64,000 nt of DNA, from assembly GCA_029931535.1 (NCBI GenBank), contig JAQPZY010001659.1, positions 5,338,001-5,402,000 on the forward strand, in the 5' to 3' direction. Shown one piece after another: positions 21,561 to 32,378 of the stretch. A model generated the notes under the pieces. That model saw only the letters and a program-made list of their open reading frames with translations, did not search any database and was not told the origin of the DNA. The DNA is from Margaritifera margaritifera (taxonomy: Eukaryota; Mollusca; Bivalvia; Unionida; Margaritiferidae). The stretch's first letter is position 1, and each line of letters starts with the position of its first letter. A program made the translations under genes and the position numbers.

Positions 21561-21869
21561 ATAGAAACAATATGATTTTGTAATTCAGTACTACTCTTCT
21601 TTAAAACAATGTTCTTAGTGTAGTCACCTGTAATGTTTTACACAGGTTCACTGCTAATCATTGTATGAATCCTGTATGTACTCAGCTTTAATGCCTTGTA
21701 CATATTTTATAGTACAGTAGATCAATTATCTAGTTTTTAATAGCACTGTTATGTAAAGACACCACAACTTGTAAAAACTGTATAACGTATATGTGTAATT
21801 GTAGAAGGCCTAATGGAAAATTGGTCAGTTGACCAAATGAAGTTCTTCTTTAAATAAAGTCATTATTAC

Positions 21870-21929
<60 letters not shown>

Positions 21930-21932
21930 CCA

Positions 21933-23500
21933 ATAAGACCTTGGACATGTCCAGAGCAACATCCCTGCAGAGATGATGCAGCTTAGCTGATAGCACCATT
22001 ACAACTGACAAAGCATGCCTCAAAGTTTTGGCAACTGCCTCCAGCAAGCCCTGCAGTGCAGCTGGATACAAAAGATTTCTTTTTCAGAAGACTGAAGGAG
22101 GCTGCCAATAAAAGATCAGCATGTGAGGCTATGGTTACTAGCACACAAACTTTAAGCTCCAGCACCTTTAGCATCTTGACTGGAAGGTGAGCCCAGGTCC
22201 CTGTCAAAATCCCCACTTGTGATGCCCCAATGTCCAAGGTGAGGGGGGTTAAGAGGCCAAGCAGGAAAGTGAACCCTATACCTGAATGCTGAAACCATAG
22301 GTCACAGTGTAGAAGGGACAACAGACCACCCCTTATGTTGCCTGGCAAATTCCTGGTCTCTTGAAAACCTTTGGGAAAGCTCCCTTATCATGGTCAAATG
22401 AGGGGGTAAAAGGAGATCTGCTCACGAAGCAGCCCTCAAGAGTCTCTCCAAAAGGACATCATCATCCTGCTCCCACTCCTGAGCCAGTGTCACTCTGATG
22501 AGACCGTGACTGGAGAGAATGGGTATCCTCTTCCCACAACTCATGGGGAGTGGTGGGACTTGCCCTAGTAGCACTAGAAGGACAGGAAATGGCCTCATCC
22601 TTCCTATAGAGGTATCCATATCCCGCAACTGCTCATGGAGAGTGGCATGACTGCCCTTACTCACAGACTCTTTAGTGGGATGGGAACACTTCTCATCCCT
22701 CCTCAACTGTCTGGTGGAAGAGGACCAGACCACCTCCTTTTTCTTGGACTTTACTTGATCAGAAGATATAGGTCAGTGACCTGCCAGATCTGAACTGCTC
22801 TGAGGCCAAGGCATGGTCATCCTTGGTGCTGTTAATAAGAATGAAGATTTGTTTCCCAGGAATGGATGTCCCCACATCCCACAGGAACTGAAAGGGAAAA
22901 TAGGAAAGGGGGCGATGCTCATCCGATCCCCTTCCCTAGTCAAATGAGAGTATGCCAGCTCCCTATACCCAACAGGATTGATCAGTAAATTAGACACCAG
23001 GGGGAAAGGTATCAACCCAATCCTCATCTCCATATTGCTGATGGGACTCCATTTACCGGTTACAGGTACTCGAGGACTGAGATCAGTCAGGTGATGATTA
23101 TCTGATGGACAAACTTCCGTCATACCATCCAGAGCAATATCGCTGCTTTTCCTTCTCAGGGATGTGCCATCTGGTCTCTGGCACTTTCATCTGGCCACTG
23201 ACCCTGATAGAGTGCTGCAACTCTTCAGGGGCATTATGTCTCTCACTCCATGAGAGACAGATCACATACTCCCTGGTATCAAGGAGTGCCTACCGTAACA
23301 GAGTTCTGTTGCTCTTCAGGAGTTTTACATCTCTCGACCTTGCATGAGTCAGATCCCACATCCTCCAGGGATCAAGGACTGCCTACCCTAATAGACTTCT
23401 ATGGCTCCTCAGGAGCATTGCGGGGAAAATGGGCAATTCTTTCTCCCTTTATAGATGCTTCAACTCTTGGCCACATCCCAAACGTCGGACAATAGACAAC
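21933..23500 (-). pseudogene. DIRS D gag-like region (broken)
   Basis: Minus-strand sequence aligning with the gag area of copies A and B. 21940-22070 matches the segment with 'DVALDMSKVLL' (copy B: HDIVLDSSKVLL). 22422-22733 is a charged 103-codon frame. 22900-23060 carries 'MEMRIGLIPFPLVSNLLI', matching QYGDRVWTEFPPLPTFLF in copy A. 23190-23430 has about 90-bp tandem units ('CTCTTCAGGAG', 'ATCAAGGANTGCCTACC') in the place of the peptide repeats. No single frame is open throughout. Confidence 0.6.
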
Positions 23501-23615
23501 AGAACGAGCAAAATTCTGTGCATATGCACTTTCTCCAGGATAAACATGTGGGGTGAGAATCCCATGAGGGCCTTCTTGTGACCACATTTCCCCACATTTT
23601 GCAACATTCCTAAAA

Positions 23616-23835
23616 ATGTAGTTTTTTGGGGGGTAAAACTAATTTTAATCATGCAATACTTACCCATCACTATTACATAGCTTATTACTTTTTCGTGTCG
23701 AAAAATCTCGTCCGTTCGATGTGAATACATCCTCCCACAGAGTGGAGAATTTTTGTCCATAAGACACGACACACTTATGCACCTCTCTGCGCCTGCGCGA
23801 ACATTCATCTTTTTCACAGATGACATTACGCCAGG
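23616..23835 (-). repeat. DIRS B inverted terminal repeat (3' end)
   Basis: Inverted partner of 29343-29528 (shared 'TTACTTTTTCGTGTCGAAAA', 'CGTTCGATGTGAATACATC', 'CATCTTTTTCA'). Opens with the GTAGTTTTTTGGGGGG terminal motif. Confidence 0.87.
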
Positions 23836-23868
23836 ACATCAGAGCGGGGTGGGAGGAGGGCATTCGGT

Positions 23869-23970
23869 AATAGTGATGGGTAAGTATTGCATAATTAAAA
23901 TTAGTTTTACCACCCAAAAAACTACATTTTAATAGCAGCAATACATTATCCTATCAATATTACATAGCTG
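23869..23970 (-). repeat. DIRS B internal complementary region
   Basis: 23869-23922 is the inverted copy of the 3' outer end (23620-23680); 23924-23970 is the inverted copy of the 5' outer end (about 29485-29528). The joint is 'CAAAAAACTACATTTTAATA'. Confidence 0.85.
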
Positions 23971-24029
23971 AATTTGTCAGTTAGGCGGGTAGGCTGATGT
24001 TAAACTGATAAAAAACAGAGAAAAATGGA

Positions 24030-25170
24030 AAGTGCTCACCATTTGAGGGAGAGATCCACTTCACAAATTGTTGGAGTCCCTCTGGGTCACATGTTGTGCC
24101 GCAACTATGAGTCCCAAGAGAAAATACCTGTGCAATGAGCGCAGGTAGAGAAAGTAGTATGAGACCGCCAAAATGCTGCCTTCATGATGTCCTCCAAGGA
24201 AGAGTGATTTAGATAGGCCCATGAGGCAGCGAAGGCTCGAACCTCATGGGCTTGATGTTTCATAAAAGAGAGGTCTCTATCGGGAAGGGTCTAGTAAGCT
24301 CTTTTGATTGAGGCGACAATCTACCGTGATAGTGGAGGCGGAAATATCAACAGAGCCCTTAAGAGGAAGAAAAGACATTTCCTACCCTTTCTTTTCCCTT
24401 TTGAACAATTTAGATAGAAACGTAGTCCCCTAACTGGGCATAAAAGCCTATCTTGATCATCTCCAGTACATATTCAACTGAAACTGGGAATCTTATAGGT
24501 GATGGGGCTACCATAGGTAACTTTTTTTGTGTGTGGCTAAAATCCCGGCCGACAAAGGAGGGAAACGGATTCATACTTCCCATTAAACCGGAGGCAGCCA
24601 GTGTCAACAGACAATGCATGAATCTCGCTACGTCTTCTCGCAGATGCCAAAGCAAGTAAAAACACTGTCACGAGTGCGAGGTCCTGAAGGAAGCCTTGCT
24701 CAAAATTTCATAGGGGGTTTAGGTTAAGGACCATAAAACACAAGATTGATTCCATATGGGCATAAGAGAGCGAGAGACAGGTTTCTGCAGCTCAAAATAC
24801 TTAATGAGATCAGCAAGGTACAAATCTGAACCGATTGCTGAGCCCTGACGGAATCTAGATGTGTTGGATATGGCAGCTCTATAACCCTTGATAGTTGATA
24901 ATGAACATCTTTTCTTTTCTCGAATGGAATAAAAAGGAAATCAGTAACAGAAGTTACAGAGGGACATCTAGGATCAACAGGTTTCCTACTGCACAAATCA
25001 CAGAAGATTCTCCACCTGGCATCATATACCTTCGATGGTGAAGCTCTCCTGGCCTGAATGATGCAACTGGCAAAACAGCCCGAACACTTGTTCTGGCAGA
25101 CAGATCGCCTGAGATGAGCCAAGCACGAAGGTGGAGAATGTGTGGGTTGTTGTGTAGGACGGAGCTCCTG
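24030..25170 (-). pseudogene. DIRS B tyrosine recombinase (broken)
   Basis: The N-terminal SAM-like part is at 24990-25070 (QARRASPSKVYDARWRIFC), followed by the segment missing in copy A (VDPRCPSVTSVTDFL). Box I (ALASARRRSEIHALS) is at 24600-24650 in another frame. Box II at 24205-24260 reads HEVR, the expected His-x-x-Arg, and 'AAFWRS' follows. The catalytic tyrosine segment is deleted: the frame passes from 'HTTFS' straight to 'CAHCTGIFS', lacking the FYLR motif present in copy A. Several frameshifts separate the parts. It cannot encode an active recombinase. Confidence 0.82.
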
Positions 25171-25208
25171 TGTTGCAACAGAAGATCACTGAACCACGAT
25201 CGTTGGGG

Positions 25209-26225
25209 CTATAATGGGGCTATGAGAATGATATGAGCAGTGGAAGTTCTGACTTGCAGAACTTGTGGTAGCAGTCGGAACAGTGGGTAGGTGTACGCGA
25301 ACAGACAATCCCACTGGAAGCTGAATGCATCCACTGCCCAAGCTCTCTGGTCTGGGACTGGCAAGACATTAAAGGGAAGTCTGTTGTTAAGCCTGGTCAC
25401 AAACAAGTCCACAAGGGACTTCCCCATAGTGAGAAAGAGGATTCTGTTACGCAGCAGTGAGAGTAAATTCCATGAGGACTGTTTTGCATTCAAACGTTCT
25501 TCTTCCCTGGAATCTGGCAAATTTGGAAGGTAATGTTCTCCGAGGTGGCCCAGCAGAGGAGGTTCCAGACCTCCACACTGAGAGAAAGAGCGTGTGTGCC
25601 TCCTTAACGGTGGAGATATGCTATGACGGATGAGTTGTAGAAGGAGCCATGACACATGGAGCCCATACTCTGCAATGAACCACTGCAATGCTAGAAATAT
25701 GGCTTTCATTTCTAGGTTGATATGTGGGGGGAGTCCCGAGTCCAATGACCCTGCAGAATTACATCCTCTGGCTCTAGGTGAGCGCTCCAACTGGAATCTG
25801 ACACGACGGCGAACAGATAGGAGTGGAGCTAAGGCACATACATGGGGATCCTGGTCAGGAATCTGTTCAAATTCATCCCGGAGGTATCTCCACCGATTTA
25901 ACAAGGGGAGATTGATAATGATACAAAATTTCCCCCTTTTCTTGATGACCAGGAAGAATTGAGAGTAGAATACAGGAGACTGATCGTTCAGGAACCTCTT
26001 GACTGCCCCTTTCTGTAAAAGGGTATGAACCTCTTCCTTTAATTTCACCAAATTGGACTGGTGAAAGAACATCAGGGTCCTTGATAGAGGAGGTTGTTCG
26101 CAAAACTGAAGTCGGTAACCCTCACTTACAAGAGAAAGGACCCACCCATCATCCGTGGTACTTGACCAAGCCTCTAAAAAGAGGCCTAAACAAGCACCTA
26201 CAGGGAGATTATGAGAGGAATGCAC
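25209..26225 (-). pseudogene. DIRS B RT/RNase H with RT core deleted
   Basis: A single open frame of 338 codons (opening codon not a good start) that looks healthy but is chimeric. Residues 1-110 match the RT N-terminal region (KLKEEVHTLLQKGAVKRFL, FYSQFFLVIKKRGKFCIIIN). At about residue 112 (near 25890) it jumps from 'INLPLLNR' directly to 'YLRDEFEQIPD', which in copy A lies some 700 bp downstream, so palm motifs and YxDD are missing. The RNase H Asp segment is out of frame and altered (FAVVSDSS), while the Glu segment is kept (NLEMKAIFLALQWF). The C-terminal PDQRAWAVDAFSF block is intact at 25300-25370. Confidence 0.82.
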
Positions 26226-26329
26226 AGTAGGAGAGGGTGCGAGTCCCTAGGGCCGTCCCCCCCCCTTCCTTGGGAAAGGAAGGTGGGTTGGAGAAATTCC
26301 TCCTGAGGACCTTACTGATGAGGAGGAGG

Positions 26330-28060
26330 TCTCATTTGAGCTTGTGCATTGGACTGGGACTGCATCTGTTTGAAAAATTTAGTGGGTGGCCCCTGGGGCA
26401 ATTCACCTTAGTGTGCTTCCTGGCCGATTGCAATGGGTCAGGTGCAGTTGTGAAGGATCTATGTTGATGATCCTTCAAATCTTGTGAAGCCGCAGTGAGG
26501 ACGAGTCCTCCGAAGAGGCTCTCGGCTTCCAATGGAGCAGCCCTTAGAAGGTCTTTACTATGGTTAAGTAAGACTTTTGAGGAGTCCAGCACAATGTCAT
26601 GGTGGATGTTAGAAGTTCCACTGATAAAAGCATTGCGACAGAAAGCGAATTCCGGGATATCTTGGTCACAGCTTACAGCATACATTGTAATGCGGCTGGG
26701 TTCTGAGCAGCCTCCTTCAGCATACTAAATGAAGTAGCCGAGAAGAGGTCTGCATGGGAAGCTATGGTGACCAGAAGCCGGCCTTTCTGCTAATGGCTTT
26801 GATTATTTTAATAGGAAGGCATGCCCAGGCTCCAATTATAATACCCGCATGAGACGCATCTGCATCCAACTGGGGAGGTTCTTAATGAGTCACTTCGGGA
26901 ATGTACCCGGTAACTAGAGGCAGAGACCAAAGTCTCAAAGTAGCGGGAGGGACAGACCACATTCTACGCTGTCTAGCACAGGTTGGCCTGTGGAGAACCT
27001 CTGTGACATTTCCTCAATTGTTGAGGAAAGTAGAAGGAGCAGGAGATCTGGTTGTGGCTGGTCCCAGAGATCTTTTGAAACTGGAAAGGATCTTCTTGGG
27101 CTGTGAGCAAGATGGCTTTGGGCACAAGTTACTGCATTATCAAAAGACCAGATCTCCTCCGATTCATCCAAGTGAGAGAAGCTGGTGGGCCTGATAAGAG
27201 GCGACTAATGAGCTGTTTCTACCTCGATCTCACTGGAGTCAACGAGGGTAGATAACGCATCATCATCTAGAACACTCCGAGCAGGAGAGTGGCTGGACAT
27301 CACTATGTCCTTCGGAGACAGTGACAGACGTGCACTCTGCGCCATTTCCCGTACTTGTTTGTCATGGTAAGTAGGGGCTCTATGTGTTCTAGACGTTCCA
27401 GGATAAAGACGAGACCACTTGTCTTTCGTGGATGATGCTATGCCTCCGCCTTATTGGTGAATGCCACCTGGCGAGGAGGCAATGGCGGGACACGAGCCGC
27501 GGCATCGCCTATACTCTGGGCCCCACATCCCATAAGGATTCATTGGGATAATAGGAAAGGGGAGATACTGATCCGATCCCCTTACCTAGTCTGAACCCAC
27601 TGGGCAGACTCCCAATCCTGTACAGGGTATGATGGTAGAGTTGGGAGAGGGGGTCTCGGTCCGATCCCTATCCCTGTACCATGAGGCCTCGGTGTAAGTT
27701 TGTGACTGGTTCGAGATGACAGACAGATGTGACGATGTAACCGGCCACTACCTGGTCACCGGGCACCGGTCAATGACCAGTTAGGCAACACAGACATGTC
27801 AGAACCTAGTGCATCTTCTTCACTAAACAAGGTGCGGTGCTTCTCCCATTCAAGAGGGTGCAACATGCTACCCTGAAAGTGTTGGGTGGGGTGCACTCCT
27901 CCCTCTCAGGAGGGTGCAACACGCTACCCTGAGACGAGCGGTGCACTTCCTTCCTTGCAGAAGGCAGCATCACGCTACTGTGAACGTGAGGGGTGTTCGA
28001 CCTCTCCTCCATTTCGGGGGGGAGACGATCTACTCCTTGAACGTTCACTCTCTCCTATGG
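26330..28060 (-). pseudogene. DIRS B gag-like region (broken)
   Basis: Spans several minus-strand frames: 26332-26685 (117 codons, with HDIVLDSSKVLLNHSKDLLR, conserved in A and D), a middle part with many stops, a block near 27540-27690 aligning with the copy A aromatic segment, and 27806-28048 with degenerate peptide repeats (VMLPSARKEVHR, VLHPPEREECTP). Nucleotide repeats of 56 bp lie at 27856 and 27912. Assigned as gag by position and by conservation among copies; no zinc knuckle is seen. Confidence 0.55.
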
Positions 28061-28220
28061 GAGGGACCTTACCTGACAAGCGGTGTACTTCCTTCCTTGC
28101 GGAAGGCAGCATCACGGTACTGAGAACGTGAGGAGTGTTTGACTTCTCCTCCCTTTCAGGGGGAGGCGATCTACTCCTCGAACGTTCACTCCCTCCTAAG
28201 GAGAGGCCTTACCTGTCTTA
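27941..28220 (-). repeat. 142-bp tandem duplication in DIRS B gag 5' end
   Basis: 27941-28082 and 28083-28220 are near-identical ('CTTCCTTCCTTGC', 'GAAGGCAGCATCACG', 'GATCTACTCCT', 'GAACGTTCACTC'). Copy A has an unrelated 140-bp duplication at the matching place. Confidence 0.85.
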
Positions 28221-28531
28221 GGACTCTTGAGATTTGTCCCGTAGGCTCCTGGGACCCCGGAGTGTCTGAGCTGTAGAACTAGTCTTCTCACGGTGTGTTC
28301 CTGCCTGAGACTCTATAAGAGAAAAATCTGAAAATTCAGATGAGGCGGATTGATGTTTCTTCCGCCCTCTATACGTACGTCTGGAATCAGCTAGATTCCA
28401 GATTTCTTTAGTCCATTTAGTGCAAATGGTACAACGATTCTTACGTGAACACTTGAACATGTGAGGCAGTCTGGGTGAGTGTCCCAAGGGCCCTTCTTGT
28501 GGCCATTCTTCCTACAGACTGTCCTAACATT

Positions 28532-28813
28532 GTTCTCTGAAATAAACGTTATCTGAACGAGAACAATAATAATAATAATAATAATATTGTATTATTTTCT
28601 TCATACGTAAAACTCACCTGTATGTACTGGGTGCTATATACACCCCAGTGTATTTGCACAAGGTAACCAAGTGTTCCCTGAATTAAGAAGTTATCTGAAG
28701 GAGAACAATAATAATAATAACAATATTGTATTATTTCCACACGTGAAAACTCGCCCTTTTGAATATACCGCGTGCTATATACACACCAGTTCATCTCACA
28801 TGTCAGTGAATGT
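28532..28813 (-). repeat. 141-bp tandem duplication with AAT runs, DIRS B leader
   Basis: Units begin near 28532 and 28673. Each has 'GTTATCTGAANGAGAACAAT', an (AAT)n run, 'TATTGTATTATTT' and 'GTGCTATATACACNCCAGT'. Confidence 0.85.
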
Positions 28814-29342
28814 TCAAAGGTAAACATTGTTACACACCTCATTGCACCTGTGTTTAATAAGGATTAGACGTTCAGTTGTTTAAAACTTTTATTGCTCTCT
28901 AGCGGCAATTCAGATGCACACAACAACAATGTGACACATCACACGTGGTATTTAAATACAATGGTGAATTAGAAAAATCACCAAATTGATGTTTGATCAA
29001 TTATTTTATTAAGGAAATTATGAATTCCTGTCTTCTTAATTGTGGTCGGGCCTATGATGCATTATAATTAACACACAAGACTTACCCGTGAACCAATTGT
29101 ATTTGAGAGCTAAGAGATGGTGTACCCTAACCCCTAAAGGCTGGATACAACGTGGTAACCCAAGAAGACCTTTCCAGAACACAATACTGAAAAAGGGCAG
29201 GAGCTACCAGCCTTAAAAACAGAAGACGAGATGGATGAATGTAACACTAGATGAAATAAAGCTGAAAAGAGAACCAAACATGGTTTAAACTCGCAACAAG
29301 CAATATTCCTCTGGTCATGTTATGAACAACACAACCATTTAA
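28814..29342 (-). other. DIRS B leader, rest
   Basis: Non-coding sequence between the duplicated leader block and the 5' ITR. No gene or further repeat is visible. Confidence 0.5.
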
Positions 29343-29528
29343 CAAGGCGTCCTTGAAAAAGATGAATGTTCGCGCACGCTCGGAGGTGCAGACGTGTGCC
29401 ATGTCTTATTGACAATAATTCTCCACTATGTGGGAAGATGTATTCACATCGAACGGACAAGATTTTTCGACATGAAAAAGTAATAAGCTATGTAATAGTA
29501 AGAGGGTAATGTATTGCTGCTATTAAAA
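29343..29528 (-). repeat. DIRS B inverted terminal repeat (5' end)
   Basis: Inverted partner of 23616-23835. The outer end on the minus strand opens TTTTAATAGCAGCAATACAT, the same bases found inverted in the ICRs of B and C. Confidence 0.87.
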
Positions 29529-30295
29529 GAAAAACTATCTACTGCTGAAGCTAGCAAATATTTGATTTTGAACGAGTAAAATAAAATTTGATGCAACAAT
29601 CAAAATCATACTGCTTAAGTGAATTCAAAAGCAGTGCAATAAAATAATTTGATGCAATAATTAAATGAATACTGCCTAAGTGTGTACTTGCTCGAAAATG
29701 TACAGACAAAGCAGTGCAATAAAATAAGTTGATGCAACAATTAAATGAATACTGCCTAAGTGTGTACTTGCTCAAAAATGAACAGACAAAGCAGTGCTAT
29801 AAAAATATTTCAATGCAGTTACTGAGCATACTGCTTAAGCAAGTACATATACTTATTATTAATTAATTAATTTCCACAATTGATGAACAAAACAATCAAG
29901 GGCACTGCCTAAGCCAGTGCTATTAATTATTCATTTCCAAAATTTATGAGCAATGCAGACTTAAGATTCCAGAACCACAAATGGATAATAATATTTACCC
30001 TAGGCAAAAATATATCAAGTACTCCCAAAGCAAGCACTAAAACAAAATTCTGGAACTAGCACATAGGAGGAATTACCCTCCCTAACACCAGGTAAGGGAT
30101 GGGGAAGAACAGAGAAGAGCACCGCTAGATGAACATGGTGCAATAAAGTCCCCTAAATTATCACATGAGCTAAAATAAAAATCAAATAATGCAAGGACTA
30201 AGGGGATAATCACTCAATTAAAATGCAAAATTATAATAATTTGCAGAAAAACATATTTAAACATGTAAACAGAGGCTAAAGGAAGAGTAGCATGC
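29529..30295 (-). other. DIRS D leader with 80-bp repeats
   Basis: Resumption of copy D after B. 29575-29850 holds direct units with a period of 80 bp ('GCAGTGCAATAAAATAA', 'TTGATGCAACAATTAAATGA', 'TACTGCCTAAGTGTGTACTTG'; anchors at 29651, 29731 and 29811), the first one shortened. The rest, to 30295, is AT-rich and non-coding. Confidence 0.6.
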
Positions 30296-30464
30296 ATAAA
30301 GCCGATGACATGGTTGTCAGACAGGTTGTGGGTTCTCTCTGTTCTACATTTCTAGAATGTTCCATATAATAAGGTTGGAATTGTGAACTCAGACAAGGGG
30401 ATTTAGCATCCTGGAAGGTAAGCAAGGCAACAGTGACAGGTGATGTATTACTGCTATTAAAAAT
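30296..30464 (-). repeat. DIRS D inverted terminal repeat (5' end)
   Basis: Inverted partner of 18187-18395. Ends at 'CTGCTATTAAAA' like the other copies, after which the family J repeat resumes. Confidence 0.8.
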
Positions 30465-30960
30465 CATTTTTCTTCTTTCAGTCACAGTAACCTTGACTAC
30501 TGACCTTTTCAGCTTCAAATTGATAGACTTCTTCCTTACCCCAAGTGCAAGTCATCCACAAAATTTGATCCAGGTCTGAAATGCATAAGTAACATTAGTG
30601 TGCAGAAATAATTTTATATCTTTCAGTCACAGTGACCTTTACCTTTGACCTTTAGTCCCCAAAATTGATAGGGCTCCACCTTACCATAAGTGCAAGCCAT
30701 CCAGAAAGTTTCTTAACTGTATATATCATGGAGAAATGAAGTTATTACTCTGAAAAGAAAAAGTGAATGGACAACTGGACAGACAGGGTCACAGCATCAT
30801 ATGCTCCAACAAAAGTTATCACGTACAAAAGGAAAAGTTCATGGACTGACAAACAGATGGACAGACACGGTCAAAAAAGAAAAGGTTCTGGCAAAAGGTG
30901 GATATATAAGAAGACACCATCTGTATTTACTGACCCAGTCCTAAATTAAATATGGGAGTT
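30465..30960 (+). repeat. Family J repeat, right part
   Basis: Continues the J unit interrupted at 18186 ('TTCTTTCAGTCACAGTAACC', 'CAAGTGCAAGTCATCCACAA', 'GGTCTGAAATGCATAAG'), with about 1.5 further units to about 30760. The array then degrades into 'GGACAACTGGACAGACAGGG'-type sequence of the kind that often ends such arrays. Confidence 0.65.
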
Positions 30961-30984
30961 GGGGGGGGGGGGGGGGGGGGGGGG
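30961..30984 (+). repeat. Poly-G tract, 24 bases
   Basis: Uninterrupted run of 24 G. Can form G-quadruplex structures and is prone to length error in sequencing. Confidence 0.9.
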
Positions 30985-31425
30985 CTAAAAACGAAACAAA
31001 AATTGCCTAAAATGCTTGGGTGCTCATAAGTGATGCTGTCTTAAGTGTTCTATCAGTATCCAATTTGCAGTGATAATAAACAGCAAAAAATCCAAGATAA
31101 CACTACTTACTGAATTCCCAGACAAAAAGAAATTACATGATTTACTGTGCATGGACAGTTTTGATGGCTTTATTATGCTCTTGAATAACACACCTATTTG
31201 TTGTTCATTACCTAATCATACTTAAATATATATGTGGAAATTTTTTTCATTATTGCCATTTTTTTCATTTTTAATACTAAATTTAGAATATGAAAATCCT
31301 TCCAATAAGAAATTAAATCTTGTGATCAAATTTGGTAAATCTCACTGATTTGATCCTTCTGAGCTGTCACATGTATGAACTGAGCAGAACAGTAAAATCC
31401 AACCACTTTAAACTATTTTATGATT
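30985..31425. other. No gene recognised
   Basis: AT-rich, no coding or repeat signal. Confidence 0.5.
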
Positions 31426-31648
31426 ATCGTATATACTCGCGTATAAGCCAGGTCCAAATGCAAACAACAAAGACCCTGATCTGCCGTAGCATAATGCGCC
31501 AGCAGATCCAGGTCTATGTTGTTTGTTCTACTAATTAGTCCTTACCAACTGCATAGCCCCAGATCTGCTGGCACATTATGCGATGGCATATCTGGGTTTA
31601 TGCATTTTGCAGTTGGTATCAGACTATATGTGAGTATAAATGGTAGAT
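31426..31648. mobile_element. Double-hairpin MITE, copy 2
   Basis: Same architecture as 16500-16720, with the best-preserved left end ('ATATACTCGCGTATAAGCC'). Hairpin 1 arms carry 'AGACCCTGATCTGCC', hairpin 2 'CCCCAGATCTGCTGGCACA'. 223 bp. Confidence 0.75.
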
Positions 31649-32044
31649 ACATTATCCATAATATGCTGTTAAAGCAAAATTTGGAATCAAAGTTGCATCT
31701 GTTAAGGTTAGACAGGTCTCCATTATACAATGGAGTACAACGAGGAGTTTCACTGGGAATTCCAGAAAATATTCTTAATGGACATTAAGACTGGTGAAAG
31801 CTTTCAATTTATTTATTGTGTATGAAATTGAACAGTTTAAACATTATCAGATATGACATTAAGACTGGTTTCACTACCATATTTATCTAATGATAATCCT
31901 ATGCTTAATGATAAGCAGATTCCAACTTTTACAAAATTCTGTCAAATATTCACTAAGAATATCTGTCTGATAAAAAGCCCACCCCCAACTTTTGAACAAT
32001 TGTTTAGGCGTGCCACCTAGACATATCATGGGAGAAATACTATA
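31649..32044. other. No gene recognised
   Basis: Sequence between two MITE copies. Short frames that enter the MITEs are not genes. Confidence 0.45.
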
Positions 32045-32240
32045 TACAATATATACTTGCTTAGAAGTTGAGTCTATCTGCAAACTGCAAAGACCCAGAT
32101 CTGCCACTGAATAATTTGCCAGAAGATCTGGGTCTATGCAATTTTTTAGGAGTAATCAGTATAACAAACCACATAGACCCTGATCAGGGCCTATGGTGTC
32201 TGCAATTGGACCCACTTATGAGCGAGTATATATGGTATTT
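32045..32240. mobile_element. Double-hairpin MITE, copy 3 (inverted arrangement)
   Basis: Here the 'AGACCCAGATCTGCC' hairpin comes first and the 'AGACCCTGATCAGGG' hairpin second, so the element lies in the opposite orientation to copies 1 and 2. The second hairpin has lost its loop. The right end reads 'AGCGAGTATATATGG'. Confidence 0.72.
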
Positions 32241-32378
32241 CAGTGCAACCAGCAGTACCAGGCATCCAAAAGTCCCTGTAGATGCCATGCAATAGCTATG
32301 AAAGCCTGGACAGCTAAGCAACCTGCTTTGCGCCTCTAGAGTCCCATGTTAAATCTCCTGCAATTGTATATGCAAAGA

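Larger units (their letters stand above)
18725..21932 (+). mobile_element. LINE family P (CR1/L2-like non-LTR retrotransposon), 5'-truncated
   Basis: A plus-strand insertion into DIRS D. It begins inside the RT domain, so the endonuclease and the RT N-terminus are missing, and ends with a 3' UTR and an ATT/GTT microsatellite at 21865-21932. Its RT is split by a Tigger/pogo insertion (19131-20773). The tail and truncation fit target-primed reverse transcription. Two more 3' ends of the family are at 733-928 (+) and 57199-57690 (-). The clade (CR1, L2, Jockey-related) cannot be fixed without a tree. Confidence 0.82.
23616..29528 (-). mobile_element. DIRS-like retrotransposon, copy B, inserted in copy D
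   Basis: A 5.9-kb minus-strand element with ITRs at 23616-23835 and 29343-29528 and an ICR at 23869-23970. The layout equals that of copy A, with gag, RT/RH and YR from high to low coordinates. It lacks about 0.7 kb of RT core. The ITR is nearly identical to copy C's but clearly different from A's and D's, so B and C are one subfamily. It sits inside the leader of D (left flank 'GCAACATTCCTAAAA', right flank 'GAAAAACTATC'). Confidence 0.87.
18187..30464 (-). mobile_element. DIRS-like retrotransposon, copy D, split by LINE P and DIRS B
   Basis: A third DIRS subfamily. Its 3' ITR (18187-18395) is the inverted match of 30296-30464, although 12 kb apart. Recognisable pieces are the ICR (18470-18575), the end of the YR gene (18595-18725), a gag-like region (21933-23500) and the leader (23500-23615 plus 29529-30295). 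The RT/RNase H and most of the YR are absent: the LINE insertion lies where they should be, so an internal deletion preceded or accompanied it. Removing LINE P (18725-21932) and DIRS B (23616-29528) would leave a defective element of about 3.2 kb. Confidence 0.8.

Noticed and set aside
21850..22071. Poly-Asn protein on the minus strand
   Set aside because: The Asn run is the (ATT)n tail of LINE P read in one frame, joined by chance to the DIRS D gag remnant.
23250..23495. Plus-strand open frames with repeated CSSGVLHLS-like peptide
   Set aside because: They are antisense readings of the tandem units in the DIRS D gag region.
24453..27194. Plus-strand frames of 60-110 codons across DIRS B (and likewise across A)
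   Set aside because: They are antisense to the recombinase, RT/RNase H and gag regions, change between copies and hold no domain.
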